This document shows, piece after piece, positions 20,939 through 29,384 of a DNA stretch of 58,740 nt. The notes under the pieces were generated by a model. That model made no database searches and was not told the DNA's origin. It saw only the letters and a program-made list of their open reading frames with translations. The DNA comes from Planctomycetota bacterium (GTDB lineage: Bacteria > Planctomycetota > Planctomycetia > Gemmatales > Gemmataceae): contig JAKBAI010000006.1 of the NCBI GenBank assembly GCA_021809185.1, positions 1 to 58,740 on the forward strand, written 5' to 3'. Position numbers and translations under genes: made by a program. The first letter of the stretch is position 1. Each line of letters opens with the position of its first letter.

Positions 20939-21379
20939 TTATCGTTTCGAGAACTGGAACGATTTTCGAGCACCTTTTTTGCCGTATTTCTTTCGTTCTT
21001 TCATTCGGCTATCGCGGGTGAGATAACCAGATTCACGAAGTTTTTTCCCAAAACCGATCGATTCTTCAGCTTCGGCTTGGGCCTCTTCATTCGGGGCATA
21101 CATAATCTTAAGAGCACGAGCAATTCCCTGAGCACAGGCCCCCGCCTGTCCCGAAAATCCCCCCCCTTTGACATTGATAAAAACATCTACACGGGTTTTG
21201 AGATCGCAAAGATCGATAGGACCAGATACGAAGGCTCGATCCTTTTCTTCTGTGAAATATTGATCTAGTTCCCGTTCATTGATAAGAATTTGACCAGTAC
21301 CCTCACAGAGCCGAACACGAGCGACCGATGTTTTTCTTCGGCCTGTGCCCCAATAAAATTTCTTAGTCATCGCAAACAT
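20939..21379 (-). CDS. rpsI: 30S ribosomal protein S9
   Basis: S9 is a component of the small-subunit head; its C-terminal tail reaches the P-site tRNA. The 146-residue sequence has WGTGRRKTSVARVRL, VKGGGFSGQAGACAQGIARAL and the basic tail KERKKYGKKGARKSFQFSKR, ending in the conserved KR. ATG at 21379 is very close to a ggag site and ATG at 21370 (MTKKFYWG) is rather far, so either may be used. rplM lies upstream on the same strand but 444 bases away, much more than in the usual rplM-rpsI operon. Confidence 0.97.
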   Translation of the reverse strand: MFAMTKKFYWGTGRRKTSVARVRLCEGTGQILINERELDQYFTEEKDRAFVSGPIDLCDLKTRVDVFINVKGGGFSGQAGACAQGIARALKIMYAPNEEAQAEAEESIGFGKKLRESGYLTRDSRMKERKKYGKKGARKSFQFSKR

Positions 21380-21823
21380 TTACTCCAAAATCATTTTGGG
21401 GATTTATCGATGATAACTAATTCTATAGTGACTAATTTCTATAGTGACTAATTTCTATAGTGACTAATTCTTTAGTAACTAATTCTTTAGTAACAAAAAA
21501 TCCCTTTGAATTTTTGCACAATTATATTGCTATTTTTCGACTTAATAATCTCAGGTTAAAATAAAACTTTGCTAATATATATTTTGTTCTGTGATTATTG
21601 TGGAAACAACAGAGGTTTCAAGAAAAAGATCGGGCAAATTCAAAATTCTGAAATTTCTGTTTATGTTCCGGATAAATCTTCTCTTATGTTTTTATCTTAT
21701 GCTTCTTCTCTTATTGTTCTGATTCTCAGCGATTTCTAAGCTGAAAAAAACTCAACAGAGAAAAATATAATGATCAAAATCAGAATGTTACGGAGAAGAT
21801 CTAATTTTTATCCGTATTTGAAT
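21380..21823. other. Unusual rplM-rpsI spacer
   Basis: 444 bases between two ribosomal genes that are normally almost adjacent. It contains the tandem repeat at 21421-21494 and AT-rich DNA, with no open frame or clear terminator. A separate rpsI promoter may lie here. Confidence 0.6.
21421..21494. repeat. 16-bp tandem repeat upstream of rpsI
   Basis: Three copies of ttctatagtgactaat followed by two diverged 15-bp copies (tctttagtaactaat). It starts 42 bases upstream of the rpsI start, so it would lie in the leader or promoter. Confidence 0.92.
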
Positions 21824-22255
21824 TTACTGGACCTTTAATTCTTTTGGTTGTTGAGCTTGGTGGGGATGGTTCGTTCCCGCATAGACTTTGAGTTTGCTCA
21901 TCTGAGCGCGACCCAATCGGTTACGAGGGACCATTCGCTTTACTGCTTGAGTGATAATCTCTCCGGGATCTTTAGCAAGCATTTGCCGAGCGGTTATTCG
22001 CTTCAAACCCCCTGCATAATGGGTGTAAGAATGATATTCTACACTATCCCACTTATTCCCAGTGAAACGTACTTTGTCTGCATTGATAACAATTACAAAA
22101 TCCCCCGTATCGCAATGGGGGGTATATTCCGGGCGATGTTTGCCACGTAATATGGTTGCAATGGTTACTGCTAAACGACCGACTACTGCATCGGTCGCAT
22201 CTATTATAAGCCATTCTGGCTTAAATGTTTGTGCTTTGGCCATGAAGCTGCGCAT
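21824..22255 (-). CDS. rplM: 50S ribosomal protein L13
   Basis: L13 is an early assembly protein of the large subunit. The 143-residue sequence shows WLIIDATDAVVGRLAVTIATILRGKHRPEYTPHCDTGDFVIVINADKV in order, the block MVPRNRLGRAQMSKLKVYAGTNHPHQAQQP and a full-length C-terminus. ATG at 22255 has an aaggg site 8 bases upstream; ATG at 22243 is an alternative. A consensus-like promoter lies just upstream at 22296-22323. rpsI follows on the same strand after a long spacer. Confidence 0.97.
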   Translation of the reverse strand: MRSFMAKAQTFKPEWLIIDATDAVVGRLAVTIATILRGKHRPEYTPHCDTGDFVIVINADKVRFTGNKWDSVEYHSYTHYAGGLKRITARQMLAKDPGEIITQAVKRMVPRNRLGRAQMSKLKVYAGTNHPHQAQQPKELKVQ

Positions 22256-22295
22256 GGCAGTTACCCTTCGATTCTATGTTTTAAAATAAAAAATT

Positions 22296-22323
22296 ATCAT
22301 AAGAATCTCTAAGCTACCGTCAA
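22296..22323 (-). promoter_or_regulatory. Sigma-70-type promoter of rplM
   Basis: Read on the minus strand: TTGACG (22323-22318), 16-base spacer, TATGAT (22301-22296). Each hexamer has one mismatch to consensus. Predicted transcription starts near 22289, about 35 bases before the rplM ATG. Confidence 0.75.
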
Positions 22324-22773
22324 GGGAAAACCATAAAACTTTTACTAAAATTCCCTTTTCTTTTGATTGAGGCATCCCAGATTACCAATCAATTTTGGTA
22401 ATTCTTATTGAAATCGATTTCCTATTCTCCATAATATGAATTATTAAATTGTGTTTATTGAATTTGTATAGGTTTGGGGACTGATGACTGCTAATCTAAA
22501 AAATATTAAATTAGTAAGATCATTTTTCAAGCCAAATAGATAAGAAAGCGAATTGTTGATAGAACAGGTTAGGTTTAAAGAAGGCATTTTTCTTTCCGAT
22601 TTAACCTGATTCGGTGTTTTATTTGATCGATGTTTGGTCTCATTTTTGGGAATTTTACCAAAAAAGATCACTCAGATTGCTATTCCTAGAGAATTTTAAA
22701 TTGAATTAAATTCTATTTCGAACTCTCTTAGGAGTTTTTTATTAACCGGTATTTGAATACTCTGATGATTTTC

Positions 22774-22797
22774 AAAGTGCGCACTTTAAAGTGTGCA
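22774..22797. repeat. Nested palindrome aaagtgcgcacttt
   Basis: A perfect 14-bp palindrome (22774-22787) followed at once by aaagtgtgca, which forms a second near-perfect 20-bp palindrome (22778-22797). It resembles a dimeric regulator site but its owner is unknown. Confidence 0.7.
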
Positions 22798-23168
22798 ATA
22801 GGTTCGCAGAGTAACCTGAAAATTGATTTTTCTTGACTTAGTGAAATAGTCGGGATCCAGAAGATCGATTCCAGATCCAACTAATTATTGCATTCCTTTA
22901 TTAATGTACCATCTTAAAATATTACCTTTAAGTATTACATTTAAGTACTCAATAAAAGAACAAATATTAGCTGGGAAATTCTGGTTTAAATAATTTAGAG
23001 ATTTAGGGGGCCAAAGATCCCTTTTATCCCCCTTTATTTACATCTATATTTATACTCTTTTGGGTCTTGAGAATAAAATTAGTATCGAGAGAAATCAGAC
23101 TCTAAAGAAAAAGAGCAGAAGCTAAAAAGATAACAAAGAAAAGTTAACAAAGAAAGGAGGAGAGATCG

Positions 23169-23651
23169 ATGGATAATCATTATTTTTATATTTTATTAAC
23201 TCTATTTTTATTTTTAATCGTTGAGATCTTCTCCGCCAAGATTTGTTTAAGCATTAAATCGCAAAAATGGTTTTCTAGACAAAGCCTACATACTTATTTT
23301 TGTATTCTTCGCAGTAAGGTAAATGATTTTCGTAAAGATATTTCTTTCTGGGTTTCTAGAGGAAGCCAAGGGAATAACCTAATACGGAATCACCTGAATA
23401 GTTTGACAAACTTGCTACTTCAAAAAAAGAATTTCGGGAAATTTTCTTTATACAATCCTTCCCAAAAGGGGTTTCGGAAGTTTGAGGAGATAGTGCCGAT
23501 TTGTATTTTTATTCCTTTTTATTTTTGTTATTGCAAATCGAGCAGCGCAGAGATCTTTATAACTGGAATCCAACGAAAACTGGGTTTAACTTTAGAAAAA
23601 AATGATTGGGATTTAACTGGCAAAGCGATAAACTTGGATTTTAGAAGGTAA
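23169..23651 (+). CDS. Candidate small membrane-anchored protein
   Basis: A 160-residue open frame I do not recognise. An N-terminal hydrophobic helix (about residues 5-29, YFYILLTLFLFLIVEIFSA) is followed by a basic, Ser/Phe/Lys-rich body and a second hydrophobic patch (IVPICIFIPFYFCYC, about 109-123). The main argument that it is real is the strong aaaggagg Shine-Dalgarno run 8 bases before the ATG, better than at most genes here. Against it are the lack of family similarity, the odd composition and the isolated position. It could be a fast-evolving or decaying gene. Confidence 0.4.
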   Translation: MDNHYFYILLTLFLFLIVEIFSAKICLSIKSQKWFSRQSLHTYFCILRSKVNDFRKDISFWVSRGSQGNNLIRNHLNSLTNLLLQKKNFGKFSLYNPSQKGFRKFEEIVPICIFIPFYFCYCKSSSAEIFITGIQRKLGLTLEKNDWDLTGKAINLDFRR

Positions 23652-24211
23652 AAGAGAGATAACAAGAAAACTTGGTTTGATTCGGTGTCAACCAATCATT
23701 TTCTTAAAAGTGCGACGACGATGGGTGTATCAAATCGAACTATCAATCTAAAAAAGATGAGTGGTAAGAACCAACGAGACAAAACTTTTTTCAAAGTTAA
23801 ATATTAACTTTGAAAAATCGTTGATCGCAATTAATGGAGCTAAATTTCAGAATAGGCAAACAGATCGATAGACGATCTCGAGTTGTTTTGAAATCGCTCC
23901 GAGGAAAGAAAGACCCATTCGATATAGTGGCACTACCCTCTCTTCATTTATAATCTAAGCTGATTAACCTATGGGAGACTTACCGTAGAGTTCAAGATTT
24001 TTAGCAAGCCAAGCTTTTTCGAAGTCATCGAGCGAAAACTGATCAATTCCTTAACAGGAAAATCTTCAGTTCCCTGAATCGAGAATGATCGGAAAATCCG
24101 TTCTAGAGTTATGGAAATCATTTGAAATCATCAAGCAAATATCGATCCGAATCAAATAAGCAAAGCCCTAATCACTTATCAGCAATTGCCATTCGATAGG
24201 AGTGGTCTTAA
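23652..24211. other. Intergenic region upstream of RNase Y gene
   Basis: 560 bases without a gene. It contains the perfect inverted repeat at 23787-23817 and, in its last part, presumably the promoter of the RNase Y gene, which I cannot place. Confidence 0.5.
23787..23817. terminator. Perfect 14-bp inverted repeat, terminator-like
   Basis: tttttcaaagttaa (23787-23800), loop ata, exact complement (23804-23817). It lies 136 bases past the candidate gene at 23169. No separate U tract follows, so terminator function is only probable. Confidence 0.55.
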
Positions 24212-25897
24212 ATGTTATTCCTGGCAATCCTAGACATTCGTCTATGGATGAATTGCATATTATGGATTCGTCCGCTTGGTGTGCTATTGGCCGATATGAC
24301 AACGTTATGGATCGAAGTCCCCATTCTGATTGCTGTTACTACGGGAACGGCATTCTTCGTCTATTGGATCATGAAGCGAAATCAGAGAATCGATGATCGC
24401 CGCTATGAGCAATTGGTCGAAGAGGCACAAATTCGTGCGGTCTCAATTCTTGAAGAGGCGAAGGCCGAGGCGAGAAATCAGGCAAATCTACTTGCGAAAT
24501 CTCTAGAATTTCAAACGCGGGATGAGCTAGTCCGCAGAAAAGAGGAGTTTGAACGCGAATTGGAACAGATTCGCCTGGAACATCGAGAAACGGAAAGAAG
24601 ACTCGAGAAGCGTGAAGATGCAGCAGAACAAAAAAATCAGTATCTTCTCAAGAAAGAACGATCGCTGGAAAATGCTCAGCGCAAACTGAGCGAACGTAAG
24701 GAGAACTTGGAAAGAAAGACTCAGGAGGTAGAGAAAAGACTGCTTTTGCAAACGGAAAAATTGCACGAGATAAGCAATCTTAGTCGGGAACAAGCCGAAA
24801 AATTACTGTTTCAACGTTTGGAAAACGAATTGACCGATCATTTTGCGCGAATGTTGAAAAAGCAGATCGAGGAAACGAAGCGAACGAGTGAGCAGGAATC
24901 ACGCCGAATCCTCGCTAGTACCATCCAGCGGTTGGCGGCTCAATATACAGCAGATTCGACGGTTAGCACGGTAGATATTCCGAATGATGAAATGAAAGGG
25001 AGAATAATCGGTCGTGAAGGGCGCAATATTCGAACCTTTGAAAAATGCACTGGGGTTGATGTGATCGTTGATGATACCCCCGGTGTCGTAGTGGTGAGTG
25101 CTTTTGATAATGTACGCAGGGAAGTTGCTCGCCTTTCCTTAAATAAGCTTATTTTAGATGGGCGAATTCATCCAACTCGCATCGAAGAAATTGTTACGGA
25201 AACGCAAAAAGAGATGGAACAGATGATCGTCCAGATTGGTCGCCGGGCGGTGGAGGAAGCAGATATTGGCCTCATCGATGATCGCTTGATCGAACTGCTC
25301 GGCCGTCTAAAATTTCGTACCAGTTACAGCCAAAATGTGTTACAACATTCGTTGGAAGTTGCTCATCTAACCGGGATGATGGCTTCTGAATTGGGGCTGG
25401 ATCCCCGGTTAGCCCGGCGCTGTGCCTTACTCCATGATATTGGCAAAGCGGCAGATCATGAAATGGAGGGGGGGCACCCTAAAATTGGCGCTGAATTGGC
25501 GCGACGATATGGAGAAACATCTGCTGATGTGCTCCATGCCATTGCGGGACATCATGACGATATCCATATCGATCATATTTATACAGTCCTAGTTGCTTCA
25601 GCAGATGCGATTTCTGCATCGCGACCGGGTTCGCGTCGCGAAACTTTGGATCGCTACATTAAACGCTTAGAAGCTCTAGAAGCATTGGCTTGCGGATTCC
25701 CAGGGGTTGAAGGGGCTTATGCAATCCAAGCGGGTCGAGAGCTGCGCGTGGTGGTCAATGCCCAAGAAACTACCGATGCAGGGGCGTTGAAAATCTGCCA
25801 GGATATTGCTAGAACTATCGAACAGCAACTCGATTATCCTGGAGAGATCAAGGTTACTCTCGTCCGCGAACTCCGATTGCTTGAAATTGCCCGCTGA
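24212..25897 (+). CDS. rny: Ribonuclease Y
   Basis: Membrane-anchored endoribonuclease that starts mRNA decay. The 561-residue protein has an N-terminal hydrophobic anchor (about 35-55, with a second hydrophobic stretch before it), a long charged coiled coil (about 60-240), a KH domain with [31 protein letters not shown] (about 268-298), and an HD domain with [18 protein letters not shown] and IAGHHDDI supplying the metal ligands. It is about 40 residues longer than the usual 520, all at the N-terminus. An aggag site 9 bases before the ATG supports this start. It stands as a single gene. Confidence 0.95.
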   Translation: MLFLAILDIRLWMNCILWIRPLGVLLADMTTLWIEVPILIAVTTGTAFFVYWIMKRNQRIDDRRYEQLVEEAQIRAVSILEEAKAEARNQANLLAKSLEFQTRDELVRRKEEFERELEQIRLEHRETERRLEKREDAAEQKNQYLLKKERSLENAQRKLSERKENLERKTQEVEKRLLLQTEKLHEISNLSREQAEKLLFQRLENELTDHFARMLKKQIEETKRTSEQESRRILASTIQRLAAQYTADSTVSTVDIPNDEMKGRIIGREGRNIRTFEKCTGVDVIVDDTPGVVVVSAFDNVRREVARLSLNKLILDGRIHPTRIEEIVTETQKEMEQMIVQIGRRAVEEADIGLIDDRLIELLGRLKFRTSYSQNVLQHSLEVAHLTGMMASELGLDPRLARRCALLHDIGKAADHEMEGGHPKIGAELARRYGETSADVLHAIAGHHDDIHIDHIYTVLVASADAISASRPGSRRETLDRYIKRLEALEALACGFPGVEGAYAIQAGRELRVVVNAQETTDAGALKICQDIARTIEQQLDYPGEIKVTLVRELRLLEIAR

Positions 25898-26356
25898 GTA
25901 AGATGGATAGCCAAATTGCTGAAATTGAATCGATATTCCTTAATAAGGAAATGAATGAATAAGGAAATTAAGTGATTTGAAATAAAAAATTGCTTGAGTT
26001 ATAGCAGCTCGGATCGGTTCATTTCTTCGATGATTGCAGTAAAAGTTTCTATAGAAATAGTAACTGCACTTGAGAAGATTTAAGCCACTATATTCTGATG
26101 AAGCTCAGAGTGATTTTACTGATTTAGTCACAAGTGTAATTGTGCACTTTATTATGGATTATTTCACCTCCTCTACTGTTTTTTAGCATTATCGCTATAA
26201 CTAGAATAATGCGATAAGGTAAATCGTTTTTATTAAACGGATTATCAAAACGTCTTGAGTGATAAAAATGTCGCAGACTGACATTCTTACTCTTGATATT
26301 TATGGGGTAATCCGATAAAAAAAGTAGTTGGTTCAATTAATAAGTCAATCAGGGAT
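25898..26356. other. Intergenic region upstream of gltB
   Basis: 459 AT-rich bases with a 16-bp direct duplication (aataaggaaatg at 25942 and again at 25958). It should contain the gltB promoter. No gene, RNA or clear regulatory element found. Confidence 0.5.
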
Positions 26357-29317
26357 ATGAGATCGATGAAAGATGGTATAGACCTTGTTAGGTCAGGTGA
26401 GTTGTTATACAGCGATGATGTGGGTAAAGATGCGTGTGGAATTGGTGGAGTTGCAGCTAAGGACGGAAAACCAGCGCATGAAGTGATAGCAAAGTCTTTA
26501 CTTGCCTTGAGGAATATGGAGCACCGCGGCGGTATCTGTAGTGGCGCGGGTGATGGAGCAGGGTTGACTTTACAAATTCCTCAGCGATTTTTCCACGAGT
26601 GGGTTAAAACAAATATTCCCAATAGCAAGCGACTTGTGCAATCGAATGATCGACTAGGGATCGGATCGATATTCTTTTTTGATGATTCAGAGAGCAAACA
26701 GGAAGAGGCTCGCAAGATAATCCTCCGCGAGTTGGAACACCCACAAATCAAAGTATTGGGTTGGCGAAAAGTACCCGTAAATCTGGATGTTTTACCGCCG
26801 TTAGCCATACAAACCAAACCAGCAGTGATTGACCAACTTATCTTTCGATGTGATGGGAACGACGATGCCAGCAACGATAAAAGCGGGCGAGCGTTGGAAA
26901 CCCATCTTTACCAAGCAAGACTGCGTATTCGGCATGAATTGATCCAACAACAACTGAATGTGAATATCTGTTCGCTTTCGAGTAAGCTATTGAGTTACAA
27001 GGGTTTACTTACATCCGATCAATTCTGCGATTTTTATGATGATTTGAAACAGTCAACGATGGAAACCGGGATTGCTTTTTTCCATCGCCGTTATTCAACC
27101 AATACCTACCCGAATTGGAAATTGGCACAGCCCTTTATGCTCTCGTGTCACAACGGAGAGATCAATACGATTCGCACGAATAGGAATGCTGTAGATGCTT
27201 ATTCGAGAGGTTTGAAACCGGCGATTCCTGGCCGCGATCTATTAACACCAAAATTAAGTGATTCGGGTAGCTTGGATGAGTGGCTTGAACACTTGGTCCA
27301 GCATAAGAATTGGTCTCTGCTCCGCGCTCTTCGATTATCGGTGCCCCCCGTGTGGGATAGTGAAGAAGAATATTGGGGACAGGAGGCAACCGATGTGTTT
27401 AGATTCTGCCGACGAACCTATGGTAGTTTGAGTGCCTGGGATGGTCCCGCAGGGATTATTGCCTCCGATGGTCGATATCTGGTGGGAATTCTCGATCGGA
27501 TGGGTCTTCGCCCCGAGCGCTGGTGTGCTGATAAAAGAGGGTGGTTGTTTATTGGCAGCGAATCCGGTGTATTTGGCATCGATCCTGCCCAGATTGTCGC
27601 GAGCGGTCAGCTTCAACCGGGTCAGATGATCGCGCTGGATACTCATACGGGGGAACGGTTAGATCATCACCAGATCATGAAACGAGTGGTCGAGGAAGTA
27701 GAGAATAGCGAAAAACAGAATTATACTTCGATTCACGAACGGAATCAAACAGAGATTGTTATTCCGGAAACATTTGATTTCACCCCTCAGACCGAGGATA
27801 CGGTAGAAGCTCTGTTATCACATCGAAATTGGAGTCTAGATCATTTACTCCAAGCCGCAGGCTGGGACTTTGAACGAGCAGTCTTTGTCAAAGAGATGGC
27901 TAAATTGCGGAAAGAACCACTCTCTTCTATGGGTCATGATCGTGTTTTGACTATATTTTCTCAATATCATCCTACTTTATTTAAATATTTACAACAGACT
28001 TTTGCTGAAGTGACTAACCCACCCATCGATCCTTATCGAGAGGGGGGGGCGATGTCATTGATCACCTATCTAGGCCAGTCAAATTTGGTGCAATTACCGC
28101 AAATAAATGAAGAGAATAATCGGGATCTCCCTTGTCGCCAGATGGAGTTATCTAGCCCCGTGATTAGTGATGCGGTGCTCGAAGAAATTCGCCGAAACGA
28201 ACTTCTAGCGATGCATAATCTGGACGCTACTTTCCCCTTGAGCGGAAGTGCGGATGCCTTGAAGAAAAATTTGATTCGTTTGCAAAGCGAGGCCGAAAAA
28301 GCGGTCTTGAATGGCTACCGAGTCCTGGTGATAAGCGATAAGGAAGCTTGTCATCTCGGGGTTGTTCCTATCCCATCTCTCTTGGCCTTAGGAGCTGTTC
28401 ATACCTATCTGTGCCAGCAGGGGCTTCGCTATCATTGCACGATCATTGTGCAAGCAAGCGATGTCCAAGAAGGGCACGATATCTGCTGTCTCGTTGGGCT
28501 TGGTGCCGATGCGGTCCATCCCTATTTGATGTTCCGTCTTATCAAGAATGGTCTGACGTTCAAAGATCCCGATACCAAACAAGAATCTAGCTTAACAGCG
28601 CAGGAATGTCTAGAAAATCTGTTTGCTGCATTGGAAGATACGATCAAAAAAGTAATTGCCAAAATGGGGATTACAACGATCGAAGGCTATCGCGGTGCAC
28701 GGCTTTTCGAAGCAGTCGGGTTTTCGGAAGAATTAATGTCCTTTTTGGGAGATTTCCCTTCCCGTATTGGCGGAATAGGTTTCCAAGAACTGGTAGAAGA
28801 TGCTGCTTGGCGTATTCAACAAGCAGAAAAAATGAATGTTCTGGGTCGCAATCGGGACTATCATGCCTTCAATGCCAAGGTGCGAATGGCTTTACGTGAG
28901 GCCGTTCGCGAAGCCCATCCAGAACCGGAATTGGGCGGTGGAGAGATAGCATATACTGCCCCACCCAGTGAAGTCGATCCCGATTCCTCGTTGCGAGTCG
29001 CTAACAAGTACGATAAATTCACCGAACTAGTGAAAACACGGCCTCACACGGTTTTACGTGATCTGTTCCAGATCCTCTATGCCCCTAAAGCGAAACAGAT
29101 TGCCCTAGATAAGATCGAATCGGAGCTAGAGATCATTCAAAAACGGTTTCGCGGTGCGGCCATGAGCCATGGGGCACTTACGGGGGCCTCGCACCAAACG
29201 ATTGCGGCCGCTTTCAATGAATTGGATGGCTATTCGAATAGTGGAGAAGGGGGAGAGGCGCGGTTCCGCAACGATATGCCAGAACGGCCGTGGGGACCAT
29301 TTTGGGAAGAGATATAA
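26357..29317 (+). CDS. gltB: Glutamate synthase large subunit, N-terminal part
   Basis: Carries the glutaminase and central domains of GltB, which makes two glutamates from glutamine and 2-oxoglutarate. A 26-residue propeptide precedes the catalytic Cys27 in KDACGIGGVA. The class II amidotransferase domain (about 27-430) includes NMEHRGG, FFHRRYSTNTYPNW and CHNGEINTIRTN. The central domain (about 490-780) and the beginning of the FMN domain follow, to SNSGEGGEARFRND. The protein then stops at a TAA (29315-29317) just before the rest of the FMN domain. The C-terminal half begins three codons later in the same frame. So this is a split gene or a stop-interrupted one. The small subunit gltD is not in the window. 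Confidence 0.92.
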   Translation: MRSMKDGIDLVRSGELLYSDDVGKDACGIGGVAAKDGKPAHEVIAKSLLALRNMEHRGGICSGAGDGAGLTLQIPQRFFHEWVKTNIPNSKRLVQSNDRLGIGSIFFFDDSESKQEEARKIILRELEHPQIKVLGWRKVPVNLDVLPPLAIQTKPAVIDQLIFRCDGNDDASNDKSGRALETHLYQARLRIRHELIQQQLNVNICSLSSKLLSYKGLLTSDQFCDFYDDLKQSTMETGIAFFHRRYSTNTYPNWKLAQPFMLSCHNGEINTIRTNRNAVDAYSRGLKPAIPGRDLLTPKLSDSGSLDEWLEHLVQHKNWSLLRALRLSVPPVWDSEEEYWGQEATDVFRFCRRTYGSLSAWDGPAGIIASDGRYLVGILDRMGLRPERWCADKRGWLFIGSESGVFGIDPAQIVASGQLQPGQMIALDTHTGERLDHHQIMKRVVEEVENSEKQNYTSIHERNQTEIVIPETFDFTPQTEDTVEALLSHRNWSLDHLLQAAGWDFERAVFVKEMAKLRKEPLSSMGHDRVLTIFSQYHPTLFKYLQQTFAEVTNPPIDPYREGGAMSLITYLGQSNLVQLPQINEENNRDLPCRQMELSSPVISDAVLEEIRRNELLAMHNLDATFPLSGSADALKKNLIRLQSEAEKAVLNGYRVLVISDKEACHLGVVPIPSLLALGAVHTYLCQQGLRYHCTIIVQASDVQEGHDICCLVGLGADAVHPYLMFRLIKNGLTFKDPDTKQESSLTAQECLENLFAALEDTIKKVIAKMGITTIEGYRGARLFEAVGFSEELMSFLGDFPSRIGGIGFQELVEDAAWRIQQAEKMNVLGRNRDYHAFNAKVRMALREAVREAHPEPELGGGEIAYTAPPSEVDPDSSLRVANKYDKFTELVKTRPHTVLRDLFQILYAPKAKQIALDKIESELEIIQKRFRGAAMSHGALTGASHQTIAAAFNELDGYSNSGEGGEARFRNDMPERPWGPFWEEI

Positions 29318-29384
29318 AATAAGCGCTTGAAACATACAGAAATCTATGCTTTACACGGCGATATAAGAAAATCGCGGTTCCGCA
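29259..29384. repeat. 12-bp direct repeats flanking the gltB stop codon
   Basis: cgcggttccgca occurs at 29259-29270 and 29373-29384, exactly 114 bases apart and in the same codon phase (both encode RFR). The TAA at 29315 and the following TTG start lie between them. Confidence 0.9.

Larger units (their letters stand above)
22256..23168. other. AT-rich region between divergent genes
   Basis: About 0.9 kb. It holds the rplM promoter near its left end, a palindrome at 22774-22797 and a weak hairpin (aggggg/ccccct, 23005-23033). A minus-strand open frame at 22444-22671 shows no sign of being a gene. Confidence 0.5.

Noticed and set aside
21421..21494. CRISPR-like array
   Set aside because: Units are directly adjacent without spacers and only 15-16 bp; no cas genes in the window.
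22444..22671. 75-codon minus-strand open frame
   Set aside because: No ribosome-binding site or recognisable protein; likely chance.
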